Of a DNA stretch of 64,000 nt, positions 24,620 through 56,489 are shown in pieces. Numbering within the stretch: the stretch's first letter is position 1; every line of letters starts with the position of its first letter. This DNA comes from Rhynchonema sp. JSB1_4 (lineage: Eukaryota > Nematoda > Chromadorea > Monhysterida > Xyalidae). The stretch spans positions 43,266-107,265 of the forward strand of contig JASAMV010000851.1 in assembly GCA_030248065.1 (NCBI GenBank). The letters are read 5' to 3'. The translations under genes were made by a program, and so were the position numbers. Under the pieces are notes generated by a model, which had not been told where the DNA came from, searched no databases, and saw nothing but the letters and a program-made list of their open reading frames with translations.

Positions 24620-24826
24620 CCGTGTTTGATTTTTGAGTTGTATATTTGTATATGTAAATGCAACGATTAATTTTAGTATTTGTTGGTTTGGTTGGGTCGG
24701 TTCTTTGATTCGAAAAAATTAGGTTGGTATGCCTTGCCCGGGCGGAGTCAATCAATCGTCATCGCCTGCCCTGCACCTGCAGCAGCAACACAACCACAAT
24801 GGGGCGGGGCATCACATACAAGGGAG

Positions 24827-25669
24827 CAGTGTAGTTCCTGGGGGGCAGTGTAGTTCCTGGTCCGGCGCGGCGGTTAGCGTACCTACCCCTTTTTTCCGTA
24901 CGGCGGTTAGTGTACCTCCCCGGGGGGAAGGGGGGGGAAGACCCAAATTCAGGAAAAAGTCATTTTTGAGGTATAAAATTTGACCGATTTTTGGCCCTTT
25001 TTGGAAAAAATCTCCATAAAAAGGGTATTTTGGCGACTTTTGACAACATTGACCTAAAAATCACCCATTTTAGGCCTAAAAATGCCCGTTTTAGGCCTAA
25101 AATTGCCTATTTTAGGCAAAAATTGAGGCGGTTAGTGTACCTGGCTCGGCCGTTAGTGTACTATTGTACCTTGGTCGCGGCGGCCAGTGTACCTTAGGGC
25201 GGGACCCCCTCCCCCACCCCCAGGAACTACACTGCTGGGGGAGGAGGTGCCCCCGCCCCCGTACGTCTGTTCCTCCCTCCCTCCCTCTCTCCACGGTACG
25301 CCTGCCCTGTGTTCCCCCTCCGGGTACGTTTGCTCCCCCAATTTTTGCCCTAATTGTAGTTCCCCCTCCGGGTACGTCTGCTCCCCCAATTTTTGCCTAA
25401 AGTAGGCAAACTTAGGACTAAAATAGACATTTTTAGGCATAAAATAAGTGATTTTTAGGTCAATGTCGTCAAAAATCGCCAAAATACCCCTTTTTATTGA
25501 GATTTTTTTCCAAAAAGCGGCAAAATGATTCAAGTTTTCAACCTCAAAAAACGACTTTTCTCCAAATTTGGGTCCTCCCTCTTCCCCCAGGTGAGAACGT
25601 ACGTCTGTTCCCTTCCCCTACGAAGGGGGTACCGCCTGTTCCCCTCCGTCCGGACCAGGAACTACACTG
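24827..25669. mobile_element. hAT-like element (CAGTGTAGTTCCTGG family) carrying a nested copy of itself
   Basis: The outer element starts CAGTGTAGTTCCTGG at 24827 and ends CCAGGAACTACACTG at 25669. A complete copy of the same family occupies 24846-25234, only 19 bp inside. Its flanks CTGGGGGG and CTGGGGGA match at 7 of 8 bases. The interior has conserved blocks TTTTGGCGACTTTTGACA and CCATTTTAGGCCTAAAAATG. No transposase is encoded. Confidence 0.8.
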
Positions 25670-25674
25670 CAAGC

Positions 25675-26100
25675 CAGTGATGTCATTGGGGAAGGGGGTT
25701 ACCCCGGCCTGTATCCGATCCGGTATCTTGATTTTTTCACCCAGAGGTATCCGGTATCCTGACTTTTTACCGGGTATCCTACCCTAAAATTTTTCCGAAA
25801 GCCGTAAAAATCGCCCATTTTTACCTCCTCCAAAATGATCAAAATCGCTTGCTAGCGCAAGCCTAACCCCAAAAATGACCATTTTTTGCGCTTTCAACAC
25901 CGATTTTGCCCGATTTTCCTCTTAAAAAATTAACTTTTTTTAACAACCCCACCTGGATTTTAACAACCCCACCATCCGAGATTTTTTATTTTAGGGAGCA
26001 ACCCCCCTTGGTATCCGAGATTTTTCATTTTCGGTATCCGAAAATTTTGGATTTTGGGTATCCGGTATCCTGACTTTTTAATTTCCCAACGACACCACTG
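25675..26100. mobile_element. hAT-like element (CAGTGRTGTCRTTGGG family) with 8-bp duplication
   Basis: It begins CAGTGATGTCATTGGGG and ends CCCAACGACACCACTG. CTGCAAGC lies on both sides (25667-25674 and 26101-26108). The left duplication overlaps the last bases of the neighbouring element ending at 25669, so this one landed in its edge. The interior GGATACC/GGTATCC words match the 17897-18769 element. Confidence 0.87.
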
Positions 26101-26389
26101 CTGCAAGCATAGTTTTTTGCTACTAAATGGTAACACCAAGTAGCACCACCAAGTAACTGTTGAGCACTTCACTCACTGGCTTTCGTGTTTGCTGAACATT
26201 TGGGTATTTGGCTTTTGAAACACGAACGGCTGTGATCATGAGAATCAAGAGATAGTCAGCTAAATTCTCGAGTAAAAAGTGCTGCTTGAAGATTTGCTTC
26301 ATGATCACAGATAAAACAAGGACAAAACTGAAGCGATTCGCTTTCGTTCACAAACCCTGCAGTTTCACGGAATCATAAGTGGCCAGGAC

Positions 26390-26801
26390 CAGTGTAGTTC
26401 CTGGGGGGGGGGAGGGGGGGGGACCCCCCCCCCTCGGGTACGTCTGTTCCCCCTCCGAGGTACGCCTGCCCCACTGTTCCCCCTCCGGGTACGTCTGCTC
26501 CCCCAATTTTTTCCTAAAATGGACAAATTTAGGCCTAAAATAGGCATTTTTAGGCCAAAAATAGGTCAACTTTAGGCGAAACCTCCAAAAAAACGCCAAA
26601 ATACCCTTTTTATAGGGGATTTTTCGCAAAAGAAGGCAAAAATAGTCCAATTTTTTTACCTCAAAAAATGACTTTTTTCCGTCCCCCCCCCCAAATTGGG
26701 ACTTCCCCCCCCCCCCCCCCCCCCCAGGTAGGTACGTCTGTTCCCCCTCCGAAAATAGTGGAGGGTACGTCTGTTCCCCCTCCGGACCAGGAACTACACT
26801 G
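26390..26801. mobile_element. hAT-like element (CAGTGTAGTTCCTGG family) with GCCAGGAC duplication
   Basis: The termini CAGTGTAGTTCCTGG and CCAGGAACTACACTG are flanked by GCCAGGAC on both sides (26382-26389 and 26802-26809). The interior has long C and G runs and TTAGGCCTAAAATAGGCAT blocks. Non-autonomous. Confidence 0.9.
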
Positions 26802-26809
26802 GCCAGGAC

Positions 26810-28807
26810 TAAAGTCAAAAAATTAGCGCGCTTCGCGCGCATTGTTGTAGTCTGTGTCTGTCTTGCACTCGGTGTTATCGTTTGATTATACGTGACTAAC
26901 CGGACTCAAAAACAAGAAAAACACTGAAAAAATGACCTTCAAAAATTTGCTACTAAAAATTGCCGTTTTGGTAGCAGTTGCTATCCCAGCCCTTGTGGGA
27001 GGAAGGCGTCTACGGGAGTTCCCCCCCCCATCGAACCCACCGTAATTTTGATCTGCAAGGATGGGCAGACTTTATCTTTTTGCGTGTTAGCGCCAGCACC
27101 AACCAACATTTCGAAGTTTTGTGATCGACGCGCACGATGACAATTTCCAGCTTGCTGCCGCTAATACACGTGTCGATAAGCAGTTGCTACTAGCCAGTGT
27201 AGTGGCAGGCCCATGTGTGGGAGGTACGTATGATGCGGGGGGGGGTTGGGACCGGAAGCGTGAGAGGTATGATTTTGGTCACCCAAAAAGGCGAAAAAAC
27301 ACCGTTTTTGTAATACAATTTTGGCCAAAATTGAGGTAAAAATAGTACTTTTTCCAAATTTTTGCTGAAAATTGCCTAAAAGTAGGTATTGTGGGTGGGT
27401 TTGCGCGCGGAGCGCGCGATTTTTGGGAAAAAAAGGTCGAAAAACACCGATTTTTGCCTTAAAAAGATACAAAATTGCTTGTGAGAGGGCACTAGCACCC
27501 AAACGGATCGTTCGAAACTGCCGCGCGCGTTGGCACACTTCGCTTCAAAACCTTAAAAATACCGTAATTTAACCATTCCAATATTTTCTAGAAAATATAT
27601 TCGTAACATAAAACTCACGCTTCTCCAACTATCATGTTGTCCAGTGTGTTGCGTCGACAACAATAGCAGCGAAAAAATAATTGCGAACCAGGAGGACTCG
27701 AACCCCCGATGACCGGTGCTCTACCAACATTTGATCCGCGGGGCTGGCCACAAGCCACAACACACACACTGCAGTTGTCCAGTGTGGTCGGAAATGGACC
27801 CCACCATCAACTAGATCCTGTTGAACATTTTGATATAAAAATTAGAACAGCATTTGAGTAATGACCGAATGAGCTAAAACAGCTTCAACCGGCTCATTCC
27901 CTCACATCTTGTGGTTGACTGACAAAACGCTGCGTTACAAAATGTTGCACGCACTACGCAACGCACAGCATAATATAGTTTTCAATCCATTGCCTGTCTC
28001 CACCAACAAATCTCCAAAGAAACAGGAAGCCTCTTTTTATGAAGCGCCATCCACCATGCCAAGAGGGTACATTAATTCAGTAACCCACGGCAGGCATGGT
28101 ACTCAGAAAAATCGGGACCCAGCCAACGAAAAATGTTCTCATAACAAATGTTCCTCAAGGCGTCTTCAGATCAGTGACGTAGGAGAGGGGGTAGTAGCCG
28201 TTCAGGGGGCACCGTACCCCTCCAAGAAGTCACAAGAAGGAAAAAGACCCACTAAATCGCAAGATTTTCACTTTGGAACACTTCAAGAGTAACAAAATGC
28301 GCACTCCACGCGTCAAATGCATGCATTTCCACTGGCTCCTGATGCTTTCAGAGGAACAAAAAGTCAAAATTTTCGCGCGTTGCGCGCGCTTCTACTACTT
28401 TGACTGATATAAGGTTTGACAAGCGTCGAATTTTGAACGAGCCCTGGATAAAAACGACGTTTCATAAATTGAACAAATAGCAGATAAAACCGACTTTTCG
28501 TCCAGGTACCCCCTAAATTCAGACCAAGCAACGCCCCTGCTTCAGCTGTTACTGCATCGAATGCATCACTGTTGGAAATGTCAATATGACGATCAGTTCC
28601 TGGACCATTCGTTTGCAGATACGACAATAATCGGCAATTCAACGTTCTTGCATGCCCTTTGGTAGATGAATACGCAGTTGTGCGGAAAGCTGAAGGGCCC
28701 GTGTGGGGCGTTAGGGGACACATTTCGGGCACCAGCAAAACGAATTGCGAGAGAAAATCCATCATCTCGGAAGATTGATTGATTCATTTCATTTCATTTC
28801 TATTTCT
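26810..28807. other. Intergenic repeat-rich region, no gene recognised
   Basis: A lone left terminus CAGTGTAGTGGCAGG occurs at 27195 without a matching right end. CG-rich palindromes such as GCGCGCGGAGCGCGCG recur at 26826-26841, 27400-27418 and 28374-28390. A tRNA-like T arm lies on the minus strand near 27690-27745. The frames at 27909-28292 (+) and 28364-28765 (-) have no recognisable domain or splice context and are left unannotated. Confidence 0.4.
27686..27748 (-). pseudogene. tRNA-like fragment (possible SINE head)
   Basis: On the minus strand the block reads GGATCAAATGTTGGTAGAGC (D-arm-like), then ACCGGTCAT, then GGGGG-TTCGAGT-CCTCC (T arm) and GGTTCGC. The 5' half of the acceptor stem (GCGAACC) is not present, so it cannot be a working tRNA. 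It may be the tRNA-derived head of a SINE. Confidence 0.45.
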
Positions 28808-29505
28808 GTGGGAATGAGCAAATTATTTCACCACCCCATGTCCGGGACTTGGGTGTCCTAATAGACCAACAAAACTTGAAATTTGAATCACATATTGGTA
28901 AAATTGTGGCTGACGCTAGTAGAATGGAGAAGACCATCCGCCGAAACTTCCACAGTCGAAATCTCGATTTCCTCAGAAAACTATACTTGGCTTATGTTCG
29001 CCCATTGCTGGAATTCTCCATGTCCATTTGGTCCCCTCAACATGTCACTTTAGCTAAAAACGTTGAAAAAATTCAACGTCGGTTCACCTACTATTTACCT
29101 GGCATGCAGACACTGTCTTATCAACAGCGTTTGCATGCCCTAAATTTAGACCCCCTAATTTATCGCCGGACCGTGAACGATCTTGTGCTTGTGTACAAGG
29201 TCATTCACGGTCACATACCTGGGGTAACCAAGGAATCCTTCTTTCCATCTCGTGACACCGGCCGCCCAACCCGAGGGCACTCCCACAGTTTGTGTCGAGT
29301 CCATGGCGCGGGTGCAGACTTGTCCGGGTACTGGGCCTATCGTGTCGTGGACCTCTGGAACAGGCTCCCAGAGGACGTCGTCTCTGCTGCCTCAATTGCG
29401 GCCTTTAAAACTAAACTAAACTCACGTGGTCGAGACGTAGTTTCTTGCCACATTTCATCAAAATTCTCAGCTGTCGTTGACTGATCCCCTCAGTCACTGG
29501 GTTGC
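28808..29505 (+). mobile_element. 3' fragment of a non-LTR retrotransposon ORF2 (reverse transcriptase C-terminal part)
   Basis: The frame reads PHVRDLGVLIDQQ, HIGKIVADASRM, LRKLYLAYVRPLLEFSMSIW, VEKIQRRFTYYL and YRRTVNDLVLVYKVIHG, then VVDLWNRLPEDVV near the stop at 29484. These are the blocks that follow the catalytic palm in jockey/CR1-type reverse transcriptases. The catalytic palm, endonuclease and 5' region are missing, so it is a dead fragment. It is open upstream of 28849, where the translation begins at a non-ATG codon. A near-identical copy lies in the opposite orientation at 62905-63602. Confidence 0.88.
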
Positions 29506-29804
29506 ACCCTGACCAAGTACTACACTGGGTGGATTTCCGTAAAATTAGTCAATCTTACTCATTGCACAGGTCGCCCGGCCCGGCCCCAGCCCCCAAATCT
29601 CCGGCCCGGCCCGGCCCGACCCGTTCCCCAAATCTCCGGCCCGGCCCGAATTTTTGGCTCAGATTTTAACCCAATTTTTGTCATAATTTTTGCGATTTTT
29701 GAATCTATTTTTTTGGTTGAAAATTCATTGTTTTCCATGAAAAAGTCGCCAGATAGACAATACAATACCAATGGTGTGGCTGGGGCGGTGGGGGTCCCCC
29801 TAGG

Positions 29805-30207
29805 CAGTGGTGTAGCTGGGGGGGGAGCCCCCCCCTAGGTACAGTAGGTAGGTTTCCGCCCCTCGCCTGGTACAGTAGGTAGGTTGCCGCCCCTCCCCTG
29901 GTACAGTAGGTAGGTTGCCGCCCCACCTAACTTTTCACCGAAAACATTCATTTTTGGCTTAAAATTGCATAAAATTAGCATATGTGTCTGCAAATAGGCG
30001 AGAAATCGCGCGCTGCGCGCGAAATTAGTGTTTTAGGCCACATTTTCTTCAGTATTTAGACATAAAAAATTTCGGTTTCCAGATGACCCCCCCCCCCCAA
30101 GTGGTACGACCCCCCCCCCTAGCTCGGCTGGTACAGTAGGTAGGTTGCCGCCCCGCATTTTGGGTGGTACAGTAGGTTGCCGCCCCGCCTGGGTAGCTAC
30201 ACCACTG
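29805..30207. mobile_element. hAT-like element nested in 29769-30998, CCCCTAGG duplication
   Basis: It begins CAGTGGTGTAGCTGGGG and ends GGGTAGCTACACCACTG. CCCCTAGG flanks both sides exactly (29797-29804 and 30208-30215). Inside are at least four copies of GTACAGTAGGTAGGTTGCCG and a GCGCGCTGCGCGCG palindrome. No transposase. Confidence 0.88.
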
Positions 30208-30475
30208 CCCCTAGGTACAGTAGGTAAGGTAGATGACGCGCCATCCTGTAGGTAGGTCGCCGCCCCCCGCCCCGGCTGGTACAGTAGGTTGCTATTTTTG
30301 GCTCAAAATAGTATAAAATCGATATTTTTCACTCCAAATAATCGAAAAATCGCGCGCTACGCGCGAAATGAGGGTTTTAGAGTACATTTTCATCTAGATT
30401 TAGACGTAAAAAATTTTGTTCCCCCCCCCCAAGCTCGGCCGGTGCAGCAGGTAGGTTGATTGCAGCCCTTTCTGG

Positions 30476-30947
30476 CAGTGTAGTACTTGGTCAGGGTGTT
30501 GACGATAGATAGATTGGGACCCGAAATGTGTTGACGATAGATAGATGACCCAAGTCCGAAATCTGGGGGGGGGGTCGACCCAAACTTGTTGACGATAGAT
30601 AGATGGTGGGGGGGGGGTCGCCAAAAATCAAGGTATAGTATAGTGTACTAAGTTGGTAATAATGTGTAAATATTAATGAAAATGTACTTAGATGTACTAA
30701 ATCCGCGCGTAGCGCGCGATTTTTTGCCTATTTGGGACAAAAAATACCGATTTTGAGCCATTTTGAGGCAAAAATACCCATTTTGGGGTCGAAATGTGTT
30801 GACGATAGATAGATTGTTCCCAGAATTTGTTGACGATAGATAGATTTGCCCACAAGTGTTGACGATAGATAGATGAAATCAAAAAGTGTTGACGATAGAT
30901 AGATGAATTTGGGAGGGGACCCCCCCACCCCCCCAAGTACTACCCTG
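30476..30947. mobile_element. hAT-like element nested in 29769-30998, with TTGACGATAGATAGAT repeats
   Basis: It starts CAGTGTAGTACTTGG and ends CCAAGTACTACCCTG. CTTTCTGG is duplicated exactly at 30468-30475 and 30948-30955. The motif GTTGACGATAGATAGAT occurs seven times inside, spaced irregularly in two clusters (30500-30601, 30799-30903). A second array at 31297-31370 marks a relative. Confidence 0.88.
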
Positions 30948-31006
30948 CTTTCTGGTGGTACAGTAAGTTGATTGCACGCCTGGGCAGCCACACCACTGGA
31001 CAATAC

Positions 31007-32245
31007 TGATCACTTACTTGCTGCATCCGTCAGAAATTTTAGTATTTTTGACAAAAAAACCCTACTTTTTCAGTAAAATACCTAAGTCACTTCAGAAGCT
31101 TCGGGCCGGGGTGCCCGGCCCGGCCCGACCCTCCAAATCTCCGGCCCGGCCCGGCCCGAGTTCGGGCCGGCCCGATTACGACCTCTGTTAGATGTACTAA
31201 GTACGCGCCTAGTGCGCGATTTTTTTTACTATTTGGGGTGAAAAATACCGATTTTGAGCCATTTTGAGTCAAAAATGTCAATTTTGGGTTCGAAATGTGT
31301 TGACGATAGATAGATTGTTCCCAAAATTTGTTGACGATAGATAGATTAGCCCAGTGTTGACGATAGATAGATGAAATCTAGGGTTACCCCCCCCTCAGCC
31401 CTCAGTACTTACCTTACCTACCACAAAACCCGAGGGGGGTTGAGTACGGTGGCCGTCGAAAATCCCGAAAAAAAAATCCCGAAAAAAAAATCCCGAAACG
31501 AAAAATCCCGAAAAAAAAAATCCCGAAAAGCAAAAATCCCGAAAAAATCCCGAAAAATAAAAAGGTGTAGAAATGGACCAAATTTTTTTATCAGAAGTTG
31601 GCATTCATGTAGTTGGTGCTCAGGCTTGCATTCAGGATAGGCTTAGGCGCTATTTTTACCTAATTTTTTGTCCAAAATTGTATCACGCTTTTTATCGTCG
31701 TTTTCTCTTTTATGTTTGCGCTTATATGTTGATGTTGGTGTTAAGTTAAGGTTTGTGGTAGGTAAGGTTAAGGTAACCTGGTTTCTGTGCACCGGATCCA
31801 TCGCTGTGCATCTAACTGGTGCTCTCCTTGTTGTGCATAATTCACCACCCATGTGCATTTTTTGCAGAAAATTTGCTCAATTTTTCATTATTCATCGCTC
31901 GTCAATCGAAGAACAAAAAATAGAAGCGACAAATATCGAAGAATCAAGAAGGATAACCGTTGTGTTGCTGCTCGACGAGGCCACTGTTTTTGTTAATCCG
32001 ATCCGAATTGAATAACACAATGGTTTGTTTGTTATGAACCTTGTGCAAGTGTTTTGCAGCCGTAACGTAAGCATGAAGGTTAGCAAGCCGGAGCTGAGCT
32101 CCGCAGCAAGCTGGAGCCGCGGGCCCGAGCTCGTTTTCGTTGATTAGATTACCACAAAAGATATTCGTTGTGAAACGGCTGTGATCCTTCCATCTCATTT
32201 TTATTCAAATGGCACCCAACCCACTGTATTTTAATGTCATGTCAG
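31007..32245. other. Repeat-rich region upstream of the hnRNP gene
   Basis: The region contains GGCCCGGCCCGG tracts (31105-31175), further TTGACGATAGATAGAT copies (31297-31370) and a microsatellite of CCCGAAAAAAAAAT units (31465-31560). From 31620 composition becomes ordinary and the 5' untranslated region and first exon of the hnRNP gene are expected. ATG AAG|GTTAGC at about 32074 is one phase-compatible candidate start, which I cannot confirm. Confidence 0.4.
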
Positions 32246-34405
32246 GGTGACCCAGAGAGGACATGCAAATTATTCATTGGTGGCTTGACGTACAACACGG
32301 ACGACGCGATGCTGAAAGGGTTTTTCAGTCAATGGGGTGAATTGGTTGACTGCATTGTCATGCGCGACTCGGCCACACAACGATCTCGAGGTGCGTCACA
32401 ACACCAATAACTAACAGCAGGATTAGGATGTTGACATTTGAGCGCTTTATGTGCGTTGCAGGTTTCGGCTTCGTCACCTTCACCGAACCATCGATGGTCG
32501 ATGCAGCGATGAACGCCCGACCTCACATCATCGACAACAAATCGGTCGATACCAAACGCGCTATACCTCGTGATGTAAGTAGCCGATCTAATGTGAGTTT
32601 TCGCGTAACTCGGCCCTATATACCACCATATTTGTTGATTTATTTACTTCATGTTTTTCTCAGATTTGTTCATTTTCATTTGCCTCTCCGACCAGATTGT
32701 TTGCAAAAAATCGCATTGATTCAGATGTCCTCGAAATCAGAATCGAATGTTTCTGTGAAGAAACTGCACGTTCGCGGCATCAAAGACTGTCACAACGAGG
32801 ACGTGCTCCGCGATTATTTCTCACAGGTGAGTGAGCTGCGTCAAAGTCTGAAACCTGTAACGTTTCCGAAAAGCTCGTTTCTCATTTTTTGTCTTTCAAG
32901 GTTGGACCTAAAGTTTGTAAACCAATTGTTGCAGTTCGGCACCATTGACAGCGTTCAGATTGTGCGTGACAAACAAACGGGTCAATTGAAGGGTTTTGCG
33001 TTCGTTGGATTTGATGACTACGATCCGGTGGACAAAGCACTCCGTTGGTTGCATTTGCAGTCTTTGTTCCTCCATGCCAGCGATTGCCTATGTGCTTACC
33101 CTGTGTGAGTGTGTGTGTTTACAGTTCACGGTTCACATAACGTTGCTGGCGAGGAGCTGACGGTGGCCAAATCGCTGACGGAGGAGGAGAAACGCAAATC
33201 GCAGCAACGCCAACGCGATCGTGACCAGCGCGACCCTCGGTCATTCGGCACCGGCAGACGTGGTGAGTTGTGCCGGATCTCGAACTCCGACCAATGTTGT
33301 TCCTAGCCGGAGGGGATAGCGGATTCGCCACTTTCCGGAAGGGTAGATAGCGTTCCCCAAGCACTGAGGGGCCAAGGTTGTCCAAATTTGAAAAGACACT
33401 TTTTGATGTGAAAAAATTTGACCTTTTTTGCCCTTTTTGTAAAATGATTCCACTATGGTGGTAATAGGCATTTTGGCAATTTTTGACATCCTCCTATTCG
33501 AAGCCTGAGTAGCTTTGTGATATGCGTAAGTAGTTGCGTGCTCTTGGGCTGCGCGAGTGTCTTCAAAAATGATTCGAGCAGCCTGCATGCACGCTATATC
33601 AATACAACAGATGGATTCGCTAGCGCTGTGTGACACTCAATCACCAGGGTTTGATAGTAGACCATCGCACAACAATAAAAGTGAGCACCAAGCACGGCAA
33701 GTAGTGGGCGGTCACGAAATGAAATTTGCACCAAAACCTGTGTGCTTGTCTTTGTCACAGGCGGATTCCGCGGCGGCATGCAGGGCGGCGGTGGCGGAGG
33801 CGGATGGCAGAACGGTGGCGGGTATGGAGGAGGCGGCGGCGGAGGATGGGATCAAGGAGGTGGATGGGGTGGCCAAAGTGGGTTATTATTATCTGCGTTT
33901 TTATTCCGTCAATTTTGGGGCCCATTTTTAGATGTCCTTTAATCTAAACGCGCACTGCATTACAGGTGGCTATGGCGGCGGCTACGGCGGTGGCAGTGGA
34001 TGGGGTCAGCAACAGCAAGGTGCCCTGAATGACACACTGTTTTATTCTGATTTTAACCATTCCGCAGTCAATAATCAATGCCTGACCTGCTTGTGTTGCA
34101 GGTGGTTGGGGCCAACAGAACGGCGCTAGCGGATGGGGTGCACAAAGTGGTGGCCAACAGAGTTGGGGTCAACAGGGCCAGCAAGGCGGATGGGGCCAAC
34201 AGGGTCAATGGGCGCAACAGGCCGGCGGAGGTGCGGTGGATGCAACGGCCGTCGCTGCACAAACTACCGGTATTATGGGTGTGGACAAACGCAACAGATT
34301 CACACTAGGGGTTGTCAAACAACGAAGTCTCCACCACCAGCACCCCCCCCCCCCCTAGAAAAAAAAAAGAAAAAAAAAAAAAAAAAAAACAAACCAAAAA
34401 AAAAA

Positions 34406-34444
<39 letters not shown>

Positions 34445-34937
34445 GCTAACTTAATCTATCATAGTTTATCCGCGCATTGTGCTTACGGAAATGAAACTGA
34501 TCAAAGTCACCCTTCAATCACGAGTTGTCCCTTAGCTTCGTCCATTACCGGGACGTCGAGGACATGTTCCCTTCAGAAGAACGACAGTCGTAGTGACTCA
34601 CTAAAATTGAAAAATGTTGGAAAAAACGCAAACTGCAAGCCATCTATGGTACCCGTAGTCTGTGTGCCGGCGGTCGTGAGTGTTGTATTTTTCATGTTTG
34701 TTTTTGTTGTTTTTGCTAATGAATAGGTAGTGCGCATGACGTAATGAGTTCTTGTAATTCGGTAAAATTAGGTTTTTTAATGATAATTAATTATTAGGAG
34801 GATGCTAGCTGAATTTATTTACAATTTTCATTTTCCAACCATTGCGACCATCACGGTCTGCAGATGGAATTGTTTGTGCTTCAGGCGGCTGGGGCGCGAG
34901 CGGCAGCGCCGGTGGTGGCGGCTACCGTGGCTATTAA
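32246..34937 (+). CDS. hnRNP A/B-type RNA-binding protein, two RRMs and Gly/Gln-rich tail
   Basis: Nuclear pre-mRNA binding protein of the hnRNP A1/A2B1 (Hrb87F/Hrb98DE) type. Nine exons join in phase: 32246-32390, 32462-32574, 32725-32826, 32935-33043, 33125-33262, 33761-33877, 33966-34019, 34102-34269 and 34885-34937 (332 residues; the initiator exon upstream is not identified). RRM1 has RNP2 LFIGGL and RNP1 RGFGFVTF, the latter split by the first intron. RRM2 has RNP2 LHVRGI and RNP1 KGFAFVGF, followed by VAKSLTEEEKRK. The tail is GGGGGGW, GYGGG and GWGQQ repeats ending GGGGYRGY. The family's typical C-terminal M9 signal is not obvious. The exon ending 34269 could instead stop at 34231. 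Exons encoding the tail have in-phase (phase 1) borders, so skipping any one keeps frame. Confidence 0.92.
34357..34440 (+). repeat. Poly-A tract in the last hnRNP intron
   Basis: About 84 bp of A broken by single G or C bases, after a C10-11 run. It lies between the exons ending 34269 and starting 34885. The Lys-rich frame across it is an artefact. Confidence 0.9.
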
Positions 34938-55703
<20,766 letters not shown>

Positions 55704-56215
55704 ATTCTTTGCGATGTTGACAATGAAATCTACTGCAAATACAAGAAAATACGGGTCACGACGAACGTTAATCTAATTCCTGCATACATCCGCTTCAAAC
55801 ACAGTTATCAGCAATAACATGTTTTAGGGTACTAAATGTATTAGGTTACGAGATACATACATATGGTAGGTATCTTAATCCATGTTTATTAGCTCCCGAC
55901 CACTGTCGTGCGTGACTTCGTATGAGTTACATACTTTATATCTACATATGCAGGTGACTGGAAAAATGGCTAATAGTGGTGTCGTCAAATCAAGACATCA
56001 AATCTTGTCGTCACATCAAGCAATGGTACATGAGCCCCAAGTGGGCGCGAAAAATAATCATGTGATTTGACGACTTAATTTAGCCACAAAACTGTAAGCC
56101 GAAAAAGCAACCGTGGGGCGATCCAAATAATGAATGGCTTAGCAATTGGTCAGGCATGTTCACGTTATACATGTACATAGGTATGCATGCTTATCAGCTA
56201 GAGCTGCAGTTGGTA

Positions 56216-56489
56216 TTGGTCGCACAATGACCATATAAGAATTCATCAAAATCAATCCTGATTTTCACGTTCAGTCACTCTTAACTACTGTGCTATTTGT
56301 GATTCTCACAAAACATTTTCAGCTGAAAATAATCTGGCAGATCAACCACGTTGCCGCACGTCTGAAACATTCTCTTTACTACGTGTTTTGTGTGCGATCA
56401 CGCAACGCAACGTCATTGCCCCGTCACTTTCCTGCTTTACGATTCAGGAAAAAAATTGACCAATTCTTATAAAGTCATTGTGCGACCAA
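56216..56489. mobile_element. Second copy of the TTGGTCGCACAATGAC MITE
   Basis: The termini TTGGTCGCACAATGACCATA and GTCATTGTGCGACCAA match the element at 10523-10839, as does the internal CTCACAAAACATTTTCAGCTGAAAATAA. TA flanks both ends. It is about 274 bp and shows internal divergence and deletion. Confidence 0.85.

Larger units (their letters stand above)
29769..30998. mobile_element. hAT-like element (outer shell of a nested cluster)
   Basis: The left end CAATGGTGTGGCTGGGG and right end GGGCAGCCACACCACTG form the inverted termini. The flanks TACAATAC (29761-29768) and GACAATAC (30999-31006) match at 7 of 8 bases. Two complete elements sit inside: 29805-30207 and 30476-30947. With these removed the shell is about 355 bp, mostly GGTACAGTAGGTAGGTTG-type repeats. 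Confidence 0.75.

Noticed and set aside
27909..28292. 127-codon open frame
   Set aside because: No homology, no splice or start evidence, located among repeats.
29507..29525. Right terminus CCAAGTACTACACTG after the retrotransposon fragment as evidence that a hAT element captured it
   Set aside because: No matching left terminus or target duplication is found upstream, and the other copy lacks it; it is probably a solo end.
30500..30905. Regularly worded repeats resembling a CRISPR array
   Set aside because: Spacers are very unequal and repetitive, the organism is an animal, and the block lies within a hAT-like element with its own target duplication.
31371..31640. Lys/Ser-rich frame
   Set aside because: It follows a CCCGAAAAAAAAAT microsatellite.
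33557..33931. Ala/Glu-rich 124-codon frame
   Set aside because: It is a shifted reading of the Gly-rich hnRNP exon 33761-33877.
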